A stretch of 64,000 nucleotides of DNA, from positions 124,001 to 188,000 of the forward strand of contig VTPC01089970.1 of the NCBI GenBank assembly GCA_011009095.1, given 5' to 3'. How positions within the stretch are numbered: the stretch's first letter is position 1; the number at the start of each line of letters is the position of its first letter. The notes below the pieces were generated by a model, which did no database searches, was not told where the DNA came from, and saw only the letters and a program-made list of their open reading frames with translations. Shown in pieces: positions 12,251 through 24,659 of this stretch. A program made the translations under genes and the position numbers. Origin of the DNA: Ignelater luminosus (lineage: Eukaryota > Arthropoda > Insecta > Coleoptera > Elateridae).

Positions 12251-15200
12251 TAATAAAGATTATATTGAATGCCTTATTTTATGTTTTTGCTTGAGACAGC
12301 TGGAGGTAACTTGAACAGGGAAAAGGATTTAAGACAGGCAAAGAGGACAAAGACCGATGAAGACCGATTAGAAGAAGACAGTTAACAGATCAAGAGATTA
12401 CTGCATCCTGGTATTCCAACAACTAATCAAATTATCACAGTCTTTAAACCAAGCAAATAAATATGAAAATACTACAGAAAGCAAATCTCAAACTGAAGTG
12501 TGTTACTAACTTCAAAGCTTATCGTTCAATAAGAAAATCAATCTAATCAAAAATGAGTTTTACATTAACCAGACCAAAGTTCGATTCAAATTTAATGAAT
12601 TAGTTCTATTAAGATATTCAGCGTTTTGAAAAAAACTCAACCAAACCAAAACGAAACGATAAAAGCACAAGATATTTACACAAGAACCTTAACCTAGAAA
12701 ACAATAACATACATCACCAACACGTCAATAGATGTTGACCAAAACAGATTGCTAAAAAATGATGTTTTATAATAGGGTATTATTAATTATAAGTTTTTGG
12801 ATGTTCTGAAATTTAATTGCTAATGGTATCTAGCGTTTAAAAATGAAAATAGAAATTGTTCGCTTTTTGGTAAAATTTGTTTATTTCATTGTTTGAATAT
12901 ATTGTTTGGAACATTTAATTGATGTAAAAAATATAAAAAAGTTCTTGAATAACCCTCATACATAGCTTTGGCTAGTTTCGTTCTAGATTGAATCAGTATT
13001 ATGTTGTTGGTACTTGTGAAAATAATTTTTTCTATTTTGGTCAATCCAAAAGCTTACAAGATGTCCAGTGATTTAGTAATTTTTTTTTAAATATAGAACT
13101 GGTGGATTACAATGGAAGAAAAAGAATAAAAATAAACTGACAAAAAAAACCAATAAAAACAAATGTAAAACAGAAAAAAGTGAAAAAATATGAAATGAGA
13201 TGACAAAAAAAAGAGATTAAAATAATAGTAAAAATAGTACTGGGGATGGGAAGAAGAGGGATTATCCAAAAAAGTTATTCCCAATTCCCTAGATAATATC
13301 AGAAAATAAAAATCAAGGGCTGGCCGCTTAAGGCTATACGGTATTATGAAAGAAATTCAAACAGGAAAGAAAACTTATACTACCTAAGTATTTATTTTAA
13401 AGCACTTTTTTCTTCAAACCTTTTTATTCAGTACTAATTGCGGATAGAATTAAAATCGATATAAGCAGCAACTTTTACCTGTCTGTTTATTGTTTCCTAC
13501 TATAAACTTAATTAACTTACGGAAGATCCAAATTACATTAATTAGACAAACGCACGGCAGAGCTTTTAAACACCCTTATCGAACAATTAAGAACTTAAAA
13601 GCAGTTTACTCTCTTTAAATTGATGTGGTATAAATGGAGAAACTTTTTGCATACAATTAAAAGATTTATTATAGCGTACATTCTACATCCTTTCTAATAA
13701 ATTTATAATCCACATAAACACAGTCTGGTATAGAATTAAACAATGCACACCGTCTTCCTCAAAGTTTAACAACCCACAGCACTTGTAATTTCAAAAACCG
13801 AAATACCATTATAGAGTTATTAGTCTCGTTTTGGGCTTGCACTTATTTGGAGTTGAACGATTTTTTTTCAAAGTGTGTAGGTCTTAAATTTTTTATTAAC
13901 AGAACTATTATTAGTCACTTGAATGTCAATGACTTTTTTTTTCTTTGGTACTTATTTAGAAATCCTCGAGAGACTGTAATTGCCAACCATTAAAAAGACG
14001 AAAATTGTTAGTAAAATCTATAACTATCTGATTGTAAACAGATTGAAACACTTGGTTGAATTGGGGGAATGATAATTATAATCCTGTGTGTACTGTACCT
14101 TATCACTATTTATCTGAAGTTATTAAAATTCTTGTCCGTTATTAACGAATTTTTGAATACAAATTAAAATTCAGCGTCATGAATTTCTAAATTAAACGTT
14201 CAAAATTCCCGCGTAAATTGAAAACATTTGGTATGTATGTATTCATCAACTGATACGAACAAATAATGAAATGTTCAGCGGCAATCTGAATAAATCTAAA
14301 TTTATAAAGCTTCCAAATAAGGTTTTTATCCTCTTTCTAATTTCAAAATCAAAATTATTGTCAATCGTGACTTACCACATCAATGGATTTTCACTTTTCA
14401 ATTTAAAGATAACATCAAAAGAATTATTATTATTTATTGTTAAAAATACAATTCCTTTTTAATAGAAGTTACGCAATATTAAAATTTTAATAACAGCAAA
14501 AACTCAAAACACGACGATCCTTCTTCGGATTAGCTTTCTCTTTTGTGTTTGAACTTTAATTCCAAATTAATTTAAAAATAGCAAGTACATGTACTGGAAT
14601 ATCCACTGTCTGATGAACTCTCGATATTTACATTGTATATACACCAGTTAAAATTAATTATAACAACTTCTAAAAATAATAGTGCAGACAAGCACTACAT
14701 GCCAGAACATAATAGTGTCGTTAACGTTAGTGACCAATTAATTATTTGAAATTTAAATTTCAAATTAAATTAAAACGTCTAGCACACTAATCAGTTAATT
14801 ACATTTACATTTTATTGTTTCTACAAATTTGCGATGTAATTATTGTTGCTGGATTTCTTACTTTACCTCTTACCTTTTTATATAATTTTCCAGAAGTCGA
14901 CGAAACGTGCTCCAATTTCTGATATCATATCACGTTCCTCTTGAAAAGAATCTCGTAATCAGGGCTGGGATGCTGAAATTAAAGTTACATTTTTATTTTT
15001 AGTGTAAATCCAGTTATAGCGTATACTTTGAAGTGACTAAACTACACATTCTTTTTTATTACTTAGAGAATGCACACAGAATTCTTATTAATCTAACCAT
15101 CAATAAGAGGAAAGTATGAGTATGTAGGATTAATTGAGGTTATGTACCTACAGTTAAATTTGCTATTACTGATGTTTTAGCTTTTTGAGGGTGCTATTGA

Positions 15201-16125
15201 TATTCATGGTTCAGGGTTGTACTCGACACTTTCTTTTCTAAATGTTTTGTTTTTTAAAAAACAGTGTCCGCTTACGAGACATTTCGATGTATCTAAAAAT
15301 AAAAAGCCCTCAATTTTCATACAAATAAAATTCAAGGCGGTGCGGTGTTATGATGAAACAAAAAGCAACATTAGATTATCTAAAACTGGCGTAAATTAGT
15401 GGTGATTATAAGCAAGATAAGTACACCGTCGATAACAATTACGTAGAACGCAATTAATAGGACACGACCTTTAAAGAGAAGCGTGCAGATATTCAAACAG
15501 CAGTGAAGATTTCGAAAGTTTTTCTCCGGTGTCTGTAGAAAATATCAATCCATTCTTTTCTAAATATTTGATTTTTAGAAGACATTTTATTGCATATTGA
15601 TCATGTTACTTCGTTTCATACTGTCGAAATTCGCAAGAAAGTAATTTCTCTTACCTGTCAGGCACACTGGGGAAAAGCACTGTTACAATCCTGGGCCTGC
15701 ACTTTCAAAATTATACATTAACAAGAACATAAATCGAGATTTCCAAGGTTCTCATCCAGTGAAGTAAGTAAAAAACCATAATTTATAAATATTTGTTTTT
15801 TAAATAACATTTCATTGCATCTCAAAACCGTCTCAAATTATCTTAATTCTTGCTACATCGACATTTTTCTTATTTCCTACGCACACTGAGAAAAAGTTCT
15901 TTTACAATTCTGATGAGCTTCTTGTCCAAAATTATACAGTGATAGAGTATAGTTCAAGATGTCGAAAGCTTTTCTTCAATGTATTTAACAAAGTTTTTCT
16001 AGAAAATATCTCACTGCATATCGACAGTCATAGTTTTTTGCTTGGTTTCATTCTATTGATATTTGCTGTAGGAAAAATCTTTCACAATTCTATGAGTTTC
16101 TGGCCCTGCACTTCCAAACTACATA
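12251..16125. other. AT-rich stretch without genes
   Basis: No supported coding frame. At 13090-13260 the plus strand is strongly A-rich and almost free of C and T runs, a marked strand asymmetry. At about 14750-14770 there is a small AT palindrome (GAAATTTAAATTTC). Confidence 0.4.
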
Positions 16126-16266
16126 TACAGGGTGAACATTTTAAAACTTCCCACCTTGAATAACTCTTTAATTAGTAAAATTATCAAAAATCGCTAAACC
16201 GCGTCGTTTTTGTTTTAGAGGGGGACATTTAATAACCCACTCTAGTCACTTGGGAAACTTCCATCC
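16126..16266 (+). repeat. Dispersed TACAGGGTG repeat, copy 2
   Basis: Matches 1837-1972 over about 135 bp, beginning TACAGGGTGAACATTTTAAA and carrying the same CTTCCCACCTTGAATAACTC and GAGGGGGACATT words. Differences are scattered point changes, so the two copies are independent insertions of one family rather than a recent duplication. Confidence 0.65.
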
Positions 16267-16429
16267 TCTCCCTCAGCTAAAAGTTAAATTTCTTGGAACA
16301 GAGGTCAATAGGGTAAGACTCGCCTCCGAAAGTAATTACACCGGCGTTATGTCTAAGAGGCGGCCTCTTCCACTACCGCACAAGGCTCCAGAAATACAGC
16401 GTACTCTTCGCTATCAAGTTATCAAGTTT

Positions 16430-16640
16430 ATATTTCTTGCAACAGAAGTTTTTCTACTGATCCGGGCCCAGAACTTGGTTGTACTTATCCAAACGAACTT
16501 TACTTTCGTACTGAACAGGGTCGATAAATTTTTTTGTACTTACTCGAACGGATTTTATTCTCGTACTGAACCGGGCCCGCAGCATTTCTGTACCTACTTG
16601 GAGGGACTTTGTTTTTATATTGAACCGGACCCGAAACTTT
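16430..16640 (+). repeat. Short tandem repeat, about 60-bp unit
   Basis: Three to four degenerate units, each with a word like GTACTTACTCGAACGG..TTT, then CGTACTGAACCGGGCCCG. Unit starts are near 16482, 16538 and 16590. Part of the array is open as a reading frame, but the repeat structure explains it and I do not call a gene. It follows directly on the TACAGGG repeat. Confidence 0.55.
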
Positions 16641-17090
16641 TCATTTTGATAGTAAAGGGTGAACTATATTTTTTGTGCCTACTGCGAAAGTAGGATAGAT
16701 CGCCCCTTATACAGCACGTCGGTGTCTTTGTATTTGAGTACGAGTTTCACCCCACTAAACTCTGTTGCAAGAAATCTAATCTTTACAGTTTGATAGTAAA
16801 GGGTAGACTGTATTGTTTTTGAACTCAGCGCGGAAATTGAACAGGCCGCCCTTTAGACGCCATATCTGCCTTTGCATTTGGTGGCGAATTTCACTGTTGC
16901 AAGAAACTTTAACGTTTAATGGTACATTTTACACCGCATTTGTTTAGTTTACTGCGAAAGGGGAACAGACCGCCCCTTAGAGGCAACGCTTGGTGTATTT
17001 ATTTTCTGGGGTGAGTTACACCTTGATAACCTCTGTTGTAGGAAATCAAACTTCTACACCTTGACAGTAAAAGGTACGCTCATACCTTAT
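16640..17090 (+). repeat. Tandem repeat, unit about 125-147 bp
   Basis: The word TTGATAGTAAAGGGT recurs in varied form at about 16647, 16791, 16915 and 17062. Each unit also carries CTGCGAAAG..GAACAGACCGCCCCTTAGACGC-like and TCTGTTGCAAGAAAT-like words. Degeneracy suggests an old array. Spacings read by eye are 144, 124 and 147 bp. Confidence 0.6.
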
Positions 17091-17099
17091 ATTTTTCAA

Positions 17100-20000
17100 G
17101 CATATACCGTCTCTTAGACGCGCATTTTAGGTGGGATCGTATTAAAGTCTATAGTTTTGTATTTCTATGGTATTCGGCAGTCATCGGAGAATAGGTTGCT
17201 GGCTTCACGCAGGTAAAGTGCAGATCAAGGTTTCGAAAACTTTTCTCGTGTTAGATGTTTATGATGTTCTTTTAGTAAAAACATGTCATTTGTTTCTGTG
17301 TCCACCACTAAAATATAAATACATCCATAAAAATGTTCCCAATAGCCCAGTTAAATAGTTCATTGCCAACAGAACTATAAATTAACATTCAAAGAAATAC
17401 CTATTACGTCAAAGCATATAGTTATCAAATAAATAAATGGATAGTCTGGGTCAGTCTGGTTTTTGACTAGAAACTGGACATCCCTTTAATTTTAATTTCT
17501 ATAAAAAATTCCATTTATTTATAAAATCTAACACTCGAATGTATTTAACAAATACGAATACTGATTTTTTTCTAAATATAGTGACAACTGTCTATCTTGA
17601 ACACTTGCGGTTCAGCATACAGAGATTTCAATATAGTGGCCTGACCAGAATGTAATTTAAAATTTTATGCTGCATATTCTAGGCTTGTTATCACACTGCG
17701 AGATCGCCGAGGCTAATTTAGCGCACATCGTTCATCTGAACCATTTACTGATTCACTTGCGCTGCAGTTTGCATGTGTTTACTGTTTCTTTTTCACACAG
17801 ATAAAACAACATCAATTGGCACCATCGCGCATTTTGCTTTTGTTCAATTCGATTGCATATACAGTTTAATTAGTTAGATATAGTATAGACTGGTGCTAAA
17901 TTCCTAGTTCAAACAGCAAAATAAATTGGACAGTTCTATTCCCGTGGGGAACAAAAGGTTACTAATGGCTAATGATCTTACTTGCTTGTAATAATTGTAC
18001 AATGGCCAGTTTTTTCTCTAGAAGTAGAAGAAAGTGTCTAATTTATCTTATTGCTTAGTTTACAACGTGCAGAGGTGTTCAAATTATTCAAGTTGCTTCT
18101 ATGTAAAGCTAAATGAACGGTTCCGACAAAAACCGTTTGTTCGATATAAGGTGTTGGTCTTTACAGGTTTCACTGTATTTGTATTTTGGGAGACATTTCA
18201 TTGCACGCCGACCTTAGATCTTCTTGCTCCGTTTCATACTATCAACATTTGCAAAAAAATTAATTTTCTGCACTGGAGAAAAGATGTTTTATAATCCTGA
18301 CTAGTTTCTGGCACTTCACTTTCGAAATTGTATAAGTACAAGAGTAGAATTTCCTCTAGTGTATGTAACAAAATATGAATTGAAAATGAGCCACTTTAAG
18401 ATCGCGTAGGTTCCTTTTCAGCGGAAAACCAATTAATCTTAGTGAGTGGGACATAAAGAGTTACCACTTAGCAACCTCACTCGGTAGAACTTCCATTAAA
18501 TCAATCCTTGCTTTATTACATTCACTAACGCAGCTTCTTCTTCTTCTTCTTCTTAAGTCTAGCTAATCAAATTTCACTTGCGGTAGTCCACCGTCGCGTC
18601 GGTGGTCATTCCCTGCTAATCTTTGTATAAAGAAAGATCGAGTTTCGCCCTCTAATGAGCTTCTCGCGATAGGTGACTATTGGGCTGTGCCTTCTTCTAA
18701 CCTCGAGAAAGATACAAACGAAAACGGATCGGGAAACGAGAAGACACTTTAATAAGCCAGAGGTTTTCTTTTATTAACTTTAAAATTTAAAAAATTGTTC
18801 TCACTATCGCACAATTAAATAAAACGAAAAACCTAAAAATCCAAATAAGCGATCGTGGGCACATTCCCCCACAATACAGGGATATCTGTGCAATATTACA
18901 TGTGTTTTGAAAATACGATCGAAGGATACACTCAACAGCCTTGAAAATAAGAAATCTAAAAAAGCCATTCCTAGTAAAAGCACAGCTTTTGTTACTTTGT
19001 TGTCTCGTTTAGCGTGTGTCTTGCATGCTCACCCTCGAAAACGCAAAAAACAGAGATCTGTGCGTCAGACTATCGTTCACTTGTTAGACACCGTATTATG
19101 ACACTATAATGGTTTTGATAACAGAAACATTAAGAATATTAACGGATTAATTATTCACTCCCCTGCTGGAGATAACAAAACGCTGATAAATATTACGAGA
19201 ATATTTAAGAGGATTTCGGAAATTCCATCACAAAAATATCAAAAATTCTCATAGACAGACGTTACAACACAAACAAAAGTTAATGAAGACAAATAAACAA
19301 AACGTTCTTGAAGATATTTTTAGGCGTTTAGGTTAACCTATGACTGTATAGTCAAAACATCCAGTATAAACAAATATTCCAAACATTTTCAACACGAATA
19401 TTGCATTTATCCATGTAATTATTAAAAGCTGTGAAGATATATTATAATAGGTCATACAGGATGTACAGAAATTAAGATTAAATACCTGCATTAACTGTGC
19501 GAGGTATGGAAATTGCGGGTAAGCTTGTAACTTCAAGTATAAATACAAATAAACATAAAAGCCATCCTCAAGTCAACGAATACACGTCAAGAATTAAATA
19601 CTACATACATGATTATAAAAGTCATCGCGGTTGAAAGCGTTGATTTAAAATAATGACCCAGGAAATACCAAAGCGCCCGTTTCTTCATTTCATAAACGAC
19701 AATTATTCCGTGTAAATTTGGATCTGGCCAATGTTAAGATGCAGCCTGGGCTATTATTTACGTATTACGCGGTCATTCTAAGAAACATCTGCAATCATGC
19801 AATGAATACGATATAAAATCTGAACAACACAAAACATCTAGGGAAAAAAGCTCGGAAGTCCTCTCAGGGACACGACGCATCAAGTACAAAAAAGGGGTTA
19901 TCAAGGGCATGCAGTAGCAGCATATACAGTGGAGACTGGATTGACAACTGCACTAAAAAGACCAAAGAATGTCCTAGAGGCTACGCGTCCAGAAATATAC

Positions 20001-20800
20001 GCATGAACGCATGTAGCAGAGCTCGCAGATGCGCGCCCGATTGGTTTTTGTTTTTGTTTCATTCCTAGGATAAGAAATATTAGCCTGGACAGAACTGAGA
20101 AAGCTCTGACTGAATATTTATTTCTAGATGGCATCCGAAAAATCCTCACTCATTTTATTTTGATTTATTTTTAAAAAATACATCGTAAACCTTCGCGGTG
20201 AATTAAAAGAAAACAGAGAAAAAGGAGAATGCAACGAAAATTGCAACAGCATTACGCATATTGAATTTTAAAAACTGTATTTAAAATAAATTATAGCTAT
20301 CAGAAGATCGTGCAGCGAAAGTATAGTAAATAGGTGCTGTATCTGATACGAAAATCATAATAATCATGCAGGCATGAAGTTTATATAGCAACTCATTATG
20401 TTTGTGCGAAAATATCTTTCGTTTAATTAAAAACTTTTAATTTAAACTTAATGGACATGGAATATTCATAATCGAAGCTTTATGTTTCCTACAATTCTGC
20501 GAACTTGCTGGGAATTTTTTTTTTCAAATCTAGTGGTAGATGTTTTGTTTTGCTTTCGCACTAGGAAATCTAATAAAGACAAAATCCCAGCTGAGCAATA
20601 AAGATTTATTCGACTGATTGAATCATGGATAAGAGAATTATTCGAGTACACTTGCTGCCTAGCGTCAAACCTACTGCAGGAGAGAATTAATTCAAAAGGC
20701 GCCAGACCCAGGTGAATTTCTAATAACACGTTAGCTAACGTTCACCTCAGTAACTAAGTAATTAATAACGGATTACATGTTTCTTGGAGTTTATTTCCGA
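17100..20800. other. No gene; contains a (CTT)7 microsatellite
   Basis: AT-rich with no supported frame. At 18533-18553 there is (CTT)7. Because the LINEs in this window end in GAA-type tails, this could be the antisense tail of a truncated LINE, but no LINE coding sequence is visible beside it. Confidence 0.4.
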
Positions 20801-20804
20801 AATA

Positions 20805-22096
20805 CGAGGGCTGTTTGACGGAAGCGTGACTTTCCGCTAGATGGCGCTGATATCGGTAAATCGAAAACATTAGCATATACGCCAGTCTTTTAGAGGCTGA
20901 ACCTCCAAATTTCATGTCAATCTGTGAAATAGTATACATTTGACAGTCATAGAAATCAATTAAGTTTATGCTATTTTGTAAATATGGAAAAACGTGAATT
21001 TCGTGTTTTAATTAAACATTATTTTTTACGTGGAAAAACAGTGAAAGAAACTGAGGAGAAATTACGGAAATATTACGGTGAATCTGCTCCATCGCATGGA
21101 ATGGTTTCCAAGTGGTTTAATTCATTTAAAACTGGCCGTATGAGCACTGACGATGGTGAACGCCCCGGGCCCTTACAAACGGTCACTACTAAGGAAATCG
21201 TTGACAAAATCCATAATATGGTAATGGCTGATCGACGTTTGAAAGTGCGCGAGATAGTTGATGCTGTTGGCATCTCAATCGAACGGGTGCATAATATTTT
21301 ACACGAACATTTGTATATTAAAAAGGTATCGGCAAGATGGGTGCCGCGATTACTCACAGTGGACCAAATGAGAATTCGTGTTCAACCTTCAAATCAATGT
21401 TTGGTCATGTTACAACGTAATCCAGTTGAGTTTTTTCGCCGATATGTGACTGTTGACGAAACCTGGATCCACCACCATACCCCTGAGACAAAGGAACAGT
21501 GAAACAATGGATATCACCAGACGAACGTGCACCAAAGAAGACTAAAATTGGTCACTCGGCTAATAAGGTCATGGCGACTATTTTTTGGGATTCTAAAGGC
21601 ATAATCCATATTGACTATTTGGAAAGGGGTAAAACAATAACTGGCCAATATTATGCTGATTTATTGACCCGTTTTGATGTTATCTTAAAGAAAAAACGCC
21701 CACATTTGGCACGTAAGAAAGTGCTCTCTCATTACGACAACGCCCCATCTCATTCATCTGCAATTGCGACCGCTAAATTGGTACAATTACGCTACGAACT
21801 GCTTCCCCATCCACCATACTCACCGGATCTGGCCCCAGGCGACTTTGTTTTATTTTCGAATTTGAAAAAATCTCTCGCGGGAAAAAAATTCGCATCAAAT
21901 GAAGAGGTTATTGCTGCAACGGAGGCCTATTTTGACGAGTTGCCAAACGAACATTTCTCAGACGGCTTAAAGAAATTGGAAAGTCGTTGGACTAAGTGTG
22001 TAGCACTTGAAGGGAACTATGTTGAAAAATAATAAAAAAAATCTAGGCTAAACCTGTTTTTTATTGAAATGTCACACTTCCGTCAAACAGCCCTCG
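20805..22096 (+). mobile_element. Mariner transposon, 1292 bp, complete ends
   Basis: The ends are 26-bp terminal inverted repeats (CGAGGGCTGTTTGACGGAAG... with one mismatch in 26), flanked by TA on both sides (20803-20804 and 22097-22098), the target duplication of Tc1/mariner elements. Length and single internal transposase fit a full-size mariner. The tight match of the two ends and the nearly intact transposase point to a comparatively young insertion. Confidence 0.95.
20984..22032 (+). pseudogene. Mariner transposase (DD34D), one frameshift
   Basis: The protein would bind the element's ends and catalyse cut-and-paste transposition at TA. Residues 1-110 form the paired helix-turn-helix region (KHYFLRGKTVKETEEKLRKY; KVREIVDAVGISIERVHNIL) with the WVPRLLT linker. 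Catalytic residues: Asp in TVDETW (21455-21457), Asp in HYDNAPSH (21736-21738) and Asp in PDLAPGD (21841-21843), with 34 residues between the last two, so DD34D. The reading frame ends at a TGA at 21500-21502 because one base is missing near 21500; the rest continues in the next frame from 21499 to 22032. Together they give about 349 codons, the usual mariner length. Start chosen at the ATG before EKREFRVL. Confidence 0.93.
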
Positions 22097-22339
22097 TATG
22101 TATAGTTTTCACTTTTGTCGTTAGCGTTACGTCGCGTCGTAGACTTTCGAGGTGGCCTTCACGATAACTTACAACACAGAACTTCTCTGCTAAAAATGAC
22201 ATGTCCTGAGTTTCCTTCTTCTGAAAGACAAGATGAAAGAACAGCAAAATTTAATCGAATACTAGTGGATACAGACACGCATTTGCCGGGTGATTCAGTC
22301 GGGTCTTTGCGTGGTCTAAAAACATGGTATAAAAATTTA

Positions 22340-22640
22340 TCGGTCTTTTCGGACATACATCTGGCCTGTAGGGCTGCTCCGGCTTGTCGACCCGTTCGGG
22401 TCTCTCAGGCTTGTCGGACTTTTCCAGTTTATCAGGTCGATCGGACTTTTCGGGCCATTATTTTTGTAGTTATGTGAAGCAGACAATTTAGTACTGACCC
22501 GAACAAGCATTATTTCCATACTGAACTAAAGAGGATTTTTGTTCTCCACCGTGAACGGGACGGGTTCCTTCGTCAGGTTTTTGCACGGGCCGGATCAAAG
22601 TTTCCATTTAGATCAAGTCGGGCCTCAATTTGAAAATCTA
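22340..22640 (+). repeat. CGGG-rich degenerate short repeats, block 1
   Basis: Words such as TCGGACTTTTC, GGCTTGTCG and TTCGGGTCTC recur every 20-30 bp at 22340-22460, then ACTGACCCGAACAAGC and CACGGGCCGGATC further on. Much richer in CG dinucleotides than the flanks. Similar to 24305-24480 and, loosely, to the GAACCGGGCCCG words at 16.4-16.6 kb. Confidence 0.5.
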
Positions 22641-23269
22641 TCAGGCTTACGTCGCACATACGGGTATTTACATGCAAACGTTGGCCAAGACGTCAAATTG
22701 TAAAATTTATTGTTGCTGCAAAAAATATCTCATATGAATCTTAAGGTGTTAAGGAATATTTTCACTAGCAAAACCGCCTCCTTATAGCACTTGCAGTACC
22801 CATCAAATAAGCCCAAAGTCGACAGTTTATTTAGTTGCAACCAAACACTTGAGTTTATGTGTCGCAATACCTATATTTTGAAATTAGTATTACGAAGGAT
22901 TCTGATACAGGTATGTATAGTGTATTTCAGTATATATTATAGTTGTTGCAATTAATTTATAAATCTTATAACGGTTTTAAAAGACAATGCAAAGAATTGT
23001 ACTTTTTTCATGCGACATCAAACTTTTTGATAGGTTTTGTTACACTTCTGGGTATTTCCCGGTGTTGCTTTTTGTTTTACAATAAAGACCAAACATTGTA
23101 ATATCACTCGAAATTAAAATTAGTTCCAACTTGATCCAAATCACTGAGTTATTAACTTGAATATAAATCTACCCCCAAAACCGTTAATTTCGATCTGCAT
23201 CATTTTGTTGGTTTTTTATTTATTCTAGGACCTTCAGGAGTCAAAGTAATGACTCGGTAGCGTTTCTTG

Positions 23270-23735
23270 ATATAATGCAAGAATTTAATGAAAGTGACAT
23301 TAATGGCAAACTACAATATGCCGAAACCTTTTTAGTAAAATCCGAAAAATATACTTCTGAGCGCAAGAAAGAGTTCAAGAATGTGATGTCTCGTTTAAAA
23401 ACCGAAATTAAGCGTAGATGCGTTTCTTCGCATTACATAAAAGAATTATTCTTGAAAAAAATGAGAGTTGGCTACGAGGCACTTTTAAAATACCGCGTTG
23501 TCGACAAAAACTAGGACGTCCAAAAAAGAGTTTTAAGGAATCAAGTGAACGAAGCAAAAGGCGTAAGAATGAACATCTTCGCACTAATACAAGCATCGAG
23601 GAATTAACTTATGCTGCTCAAATGAAGTTAAGAGCTGAGGGAAGAACAGTTGTGCAAGACATGACTAAATCTCCTAAACGAGCAACTAAATGTAGAAAGG
23701 CTTCGTCGTATTTCTTGACAAATTCTTGCTTTTAA
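23270..23735 (+). pseudogene. Remnant of transposon-like ORF (GRPKKSF...SKRRK type)
   Basis: Two plus-strand frames (23275-23514 and 23418-23735) overlap and join through a frameshift at about 23455-23465. The joined protein runs from a basic helical N part to TFKIPRCRQKLGRPKKSF, SSERSKRRKNEHLR and IEELTYAAQMKLRAEGR. The pattern GRP+K.F..SS.RSK+RK followed by .L.YAA.M.L...G is one I associate with repeated, uncharacterised ORFs in arthropod genomes, but I cannot give a family name. No termini or target duplication seen. Broken and probably partial. Confidence 0.45.
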
Positions 23736-24304
23736 TCTTTCACATTCACTGTAGTATATATCCAGAAGTTATTGACAATATTCAAAGAGAATTCTTCGTC
23801 GTCTTGGCTACTATCAGGTTGTCAATGGTACACAATTTGAACATTTAATTTAGTTGTCTTTTAAATTTTTCATTACCAGTAAATTTGATATTGTGAAATT
23901 TTGATATCCTTTTTCTTCAAAATTTTCTCATGTAACCTATACCCATAATTACCTTACCGTATGTAAAGAAATGTGCTCTTTTAGATTCCGTAATAAAATA
24001 TAGGGGTTGCCATTAAAAACAATATCGATGACGTCATATCTCCTACGTGACTCACCCTGTGTAAATATTTTTTGTTTAATAAATGCGCATTTAAAAATAA
24101 AAACCGATGGGTCCAAGGGTTTTTTCTAAAAGTTCGTTCCTGAATTTTTAAAGAATTTATGCACTACCTTACAAAAGCACTGTATGTGTCTAATTATTAA
24201 AAAATTGTGTTTTATTTTTTTAAAACATCACATTCTAGTGGATGAAAGCATTTTCAGTAATTTAACAGCAAAAAATAATTTTGGCCAACTTTTCATTACA
24301 AATA

Positions 24305-24480
24305 CCCGTATGTGCGTCGGGTCAATCGGACCGTTCATTCCTGTCAGACCTTTCGGGTGTCTCCACTGTCAATTTGTTCGGGTTTGTCGAGCAGTTCGAG
24401 CTTTTTGGGCCGATCAAGAAGTTGCCGGGTTTTTTCGGGCCGCGTCAGGTTTTCCCCAGTCGGGCCAAGCCTGGAAATTT
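24305..24480 (+). repeat. CGGG-rich degenerate short repeats, block 2
   Basis: Units with TCGGGTTTGTCGAGC, TTCGGGCCGCGTC and GTCAGACCTTTCGGGTG mirror those at 22340-22460. The block also opens three overlapping frames, which is typical for CG-rich repeats and not evidence of a gene. Confidence 0.5.
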
Positions 24481-24659
24481 CAGCGCTTTGCAATTTCGTG
24501 GTTACTTCGTATCACTTTCTTAGGAGAATTTATCATGAATTAAGAGTAGGATTCCGTACTCGGTGGCCAATAATCAGGTTTTACCCTCTTCCACTTGACA
24601 AGTTAAAAGTGTTTCACATTCATCGAATGAATGCTGCCGTCAGGAAAATTACAAACTAG

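Noticed and set aside
16250..16693. 147-codon frame as a gene
   Set aside because: It runs through a dispersed repeat and a tandem array; the periodic residues reflect the DNA repeat.
24281..24659. Three overlapping plus-strand frames
   Set aside because: They arise from CG-rich short repeats that open all frames; no protein features.
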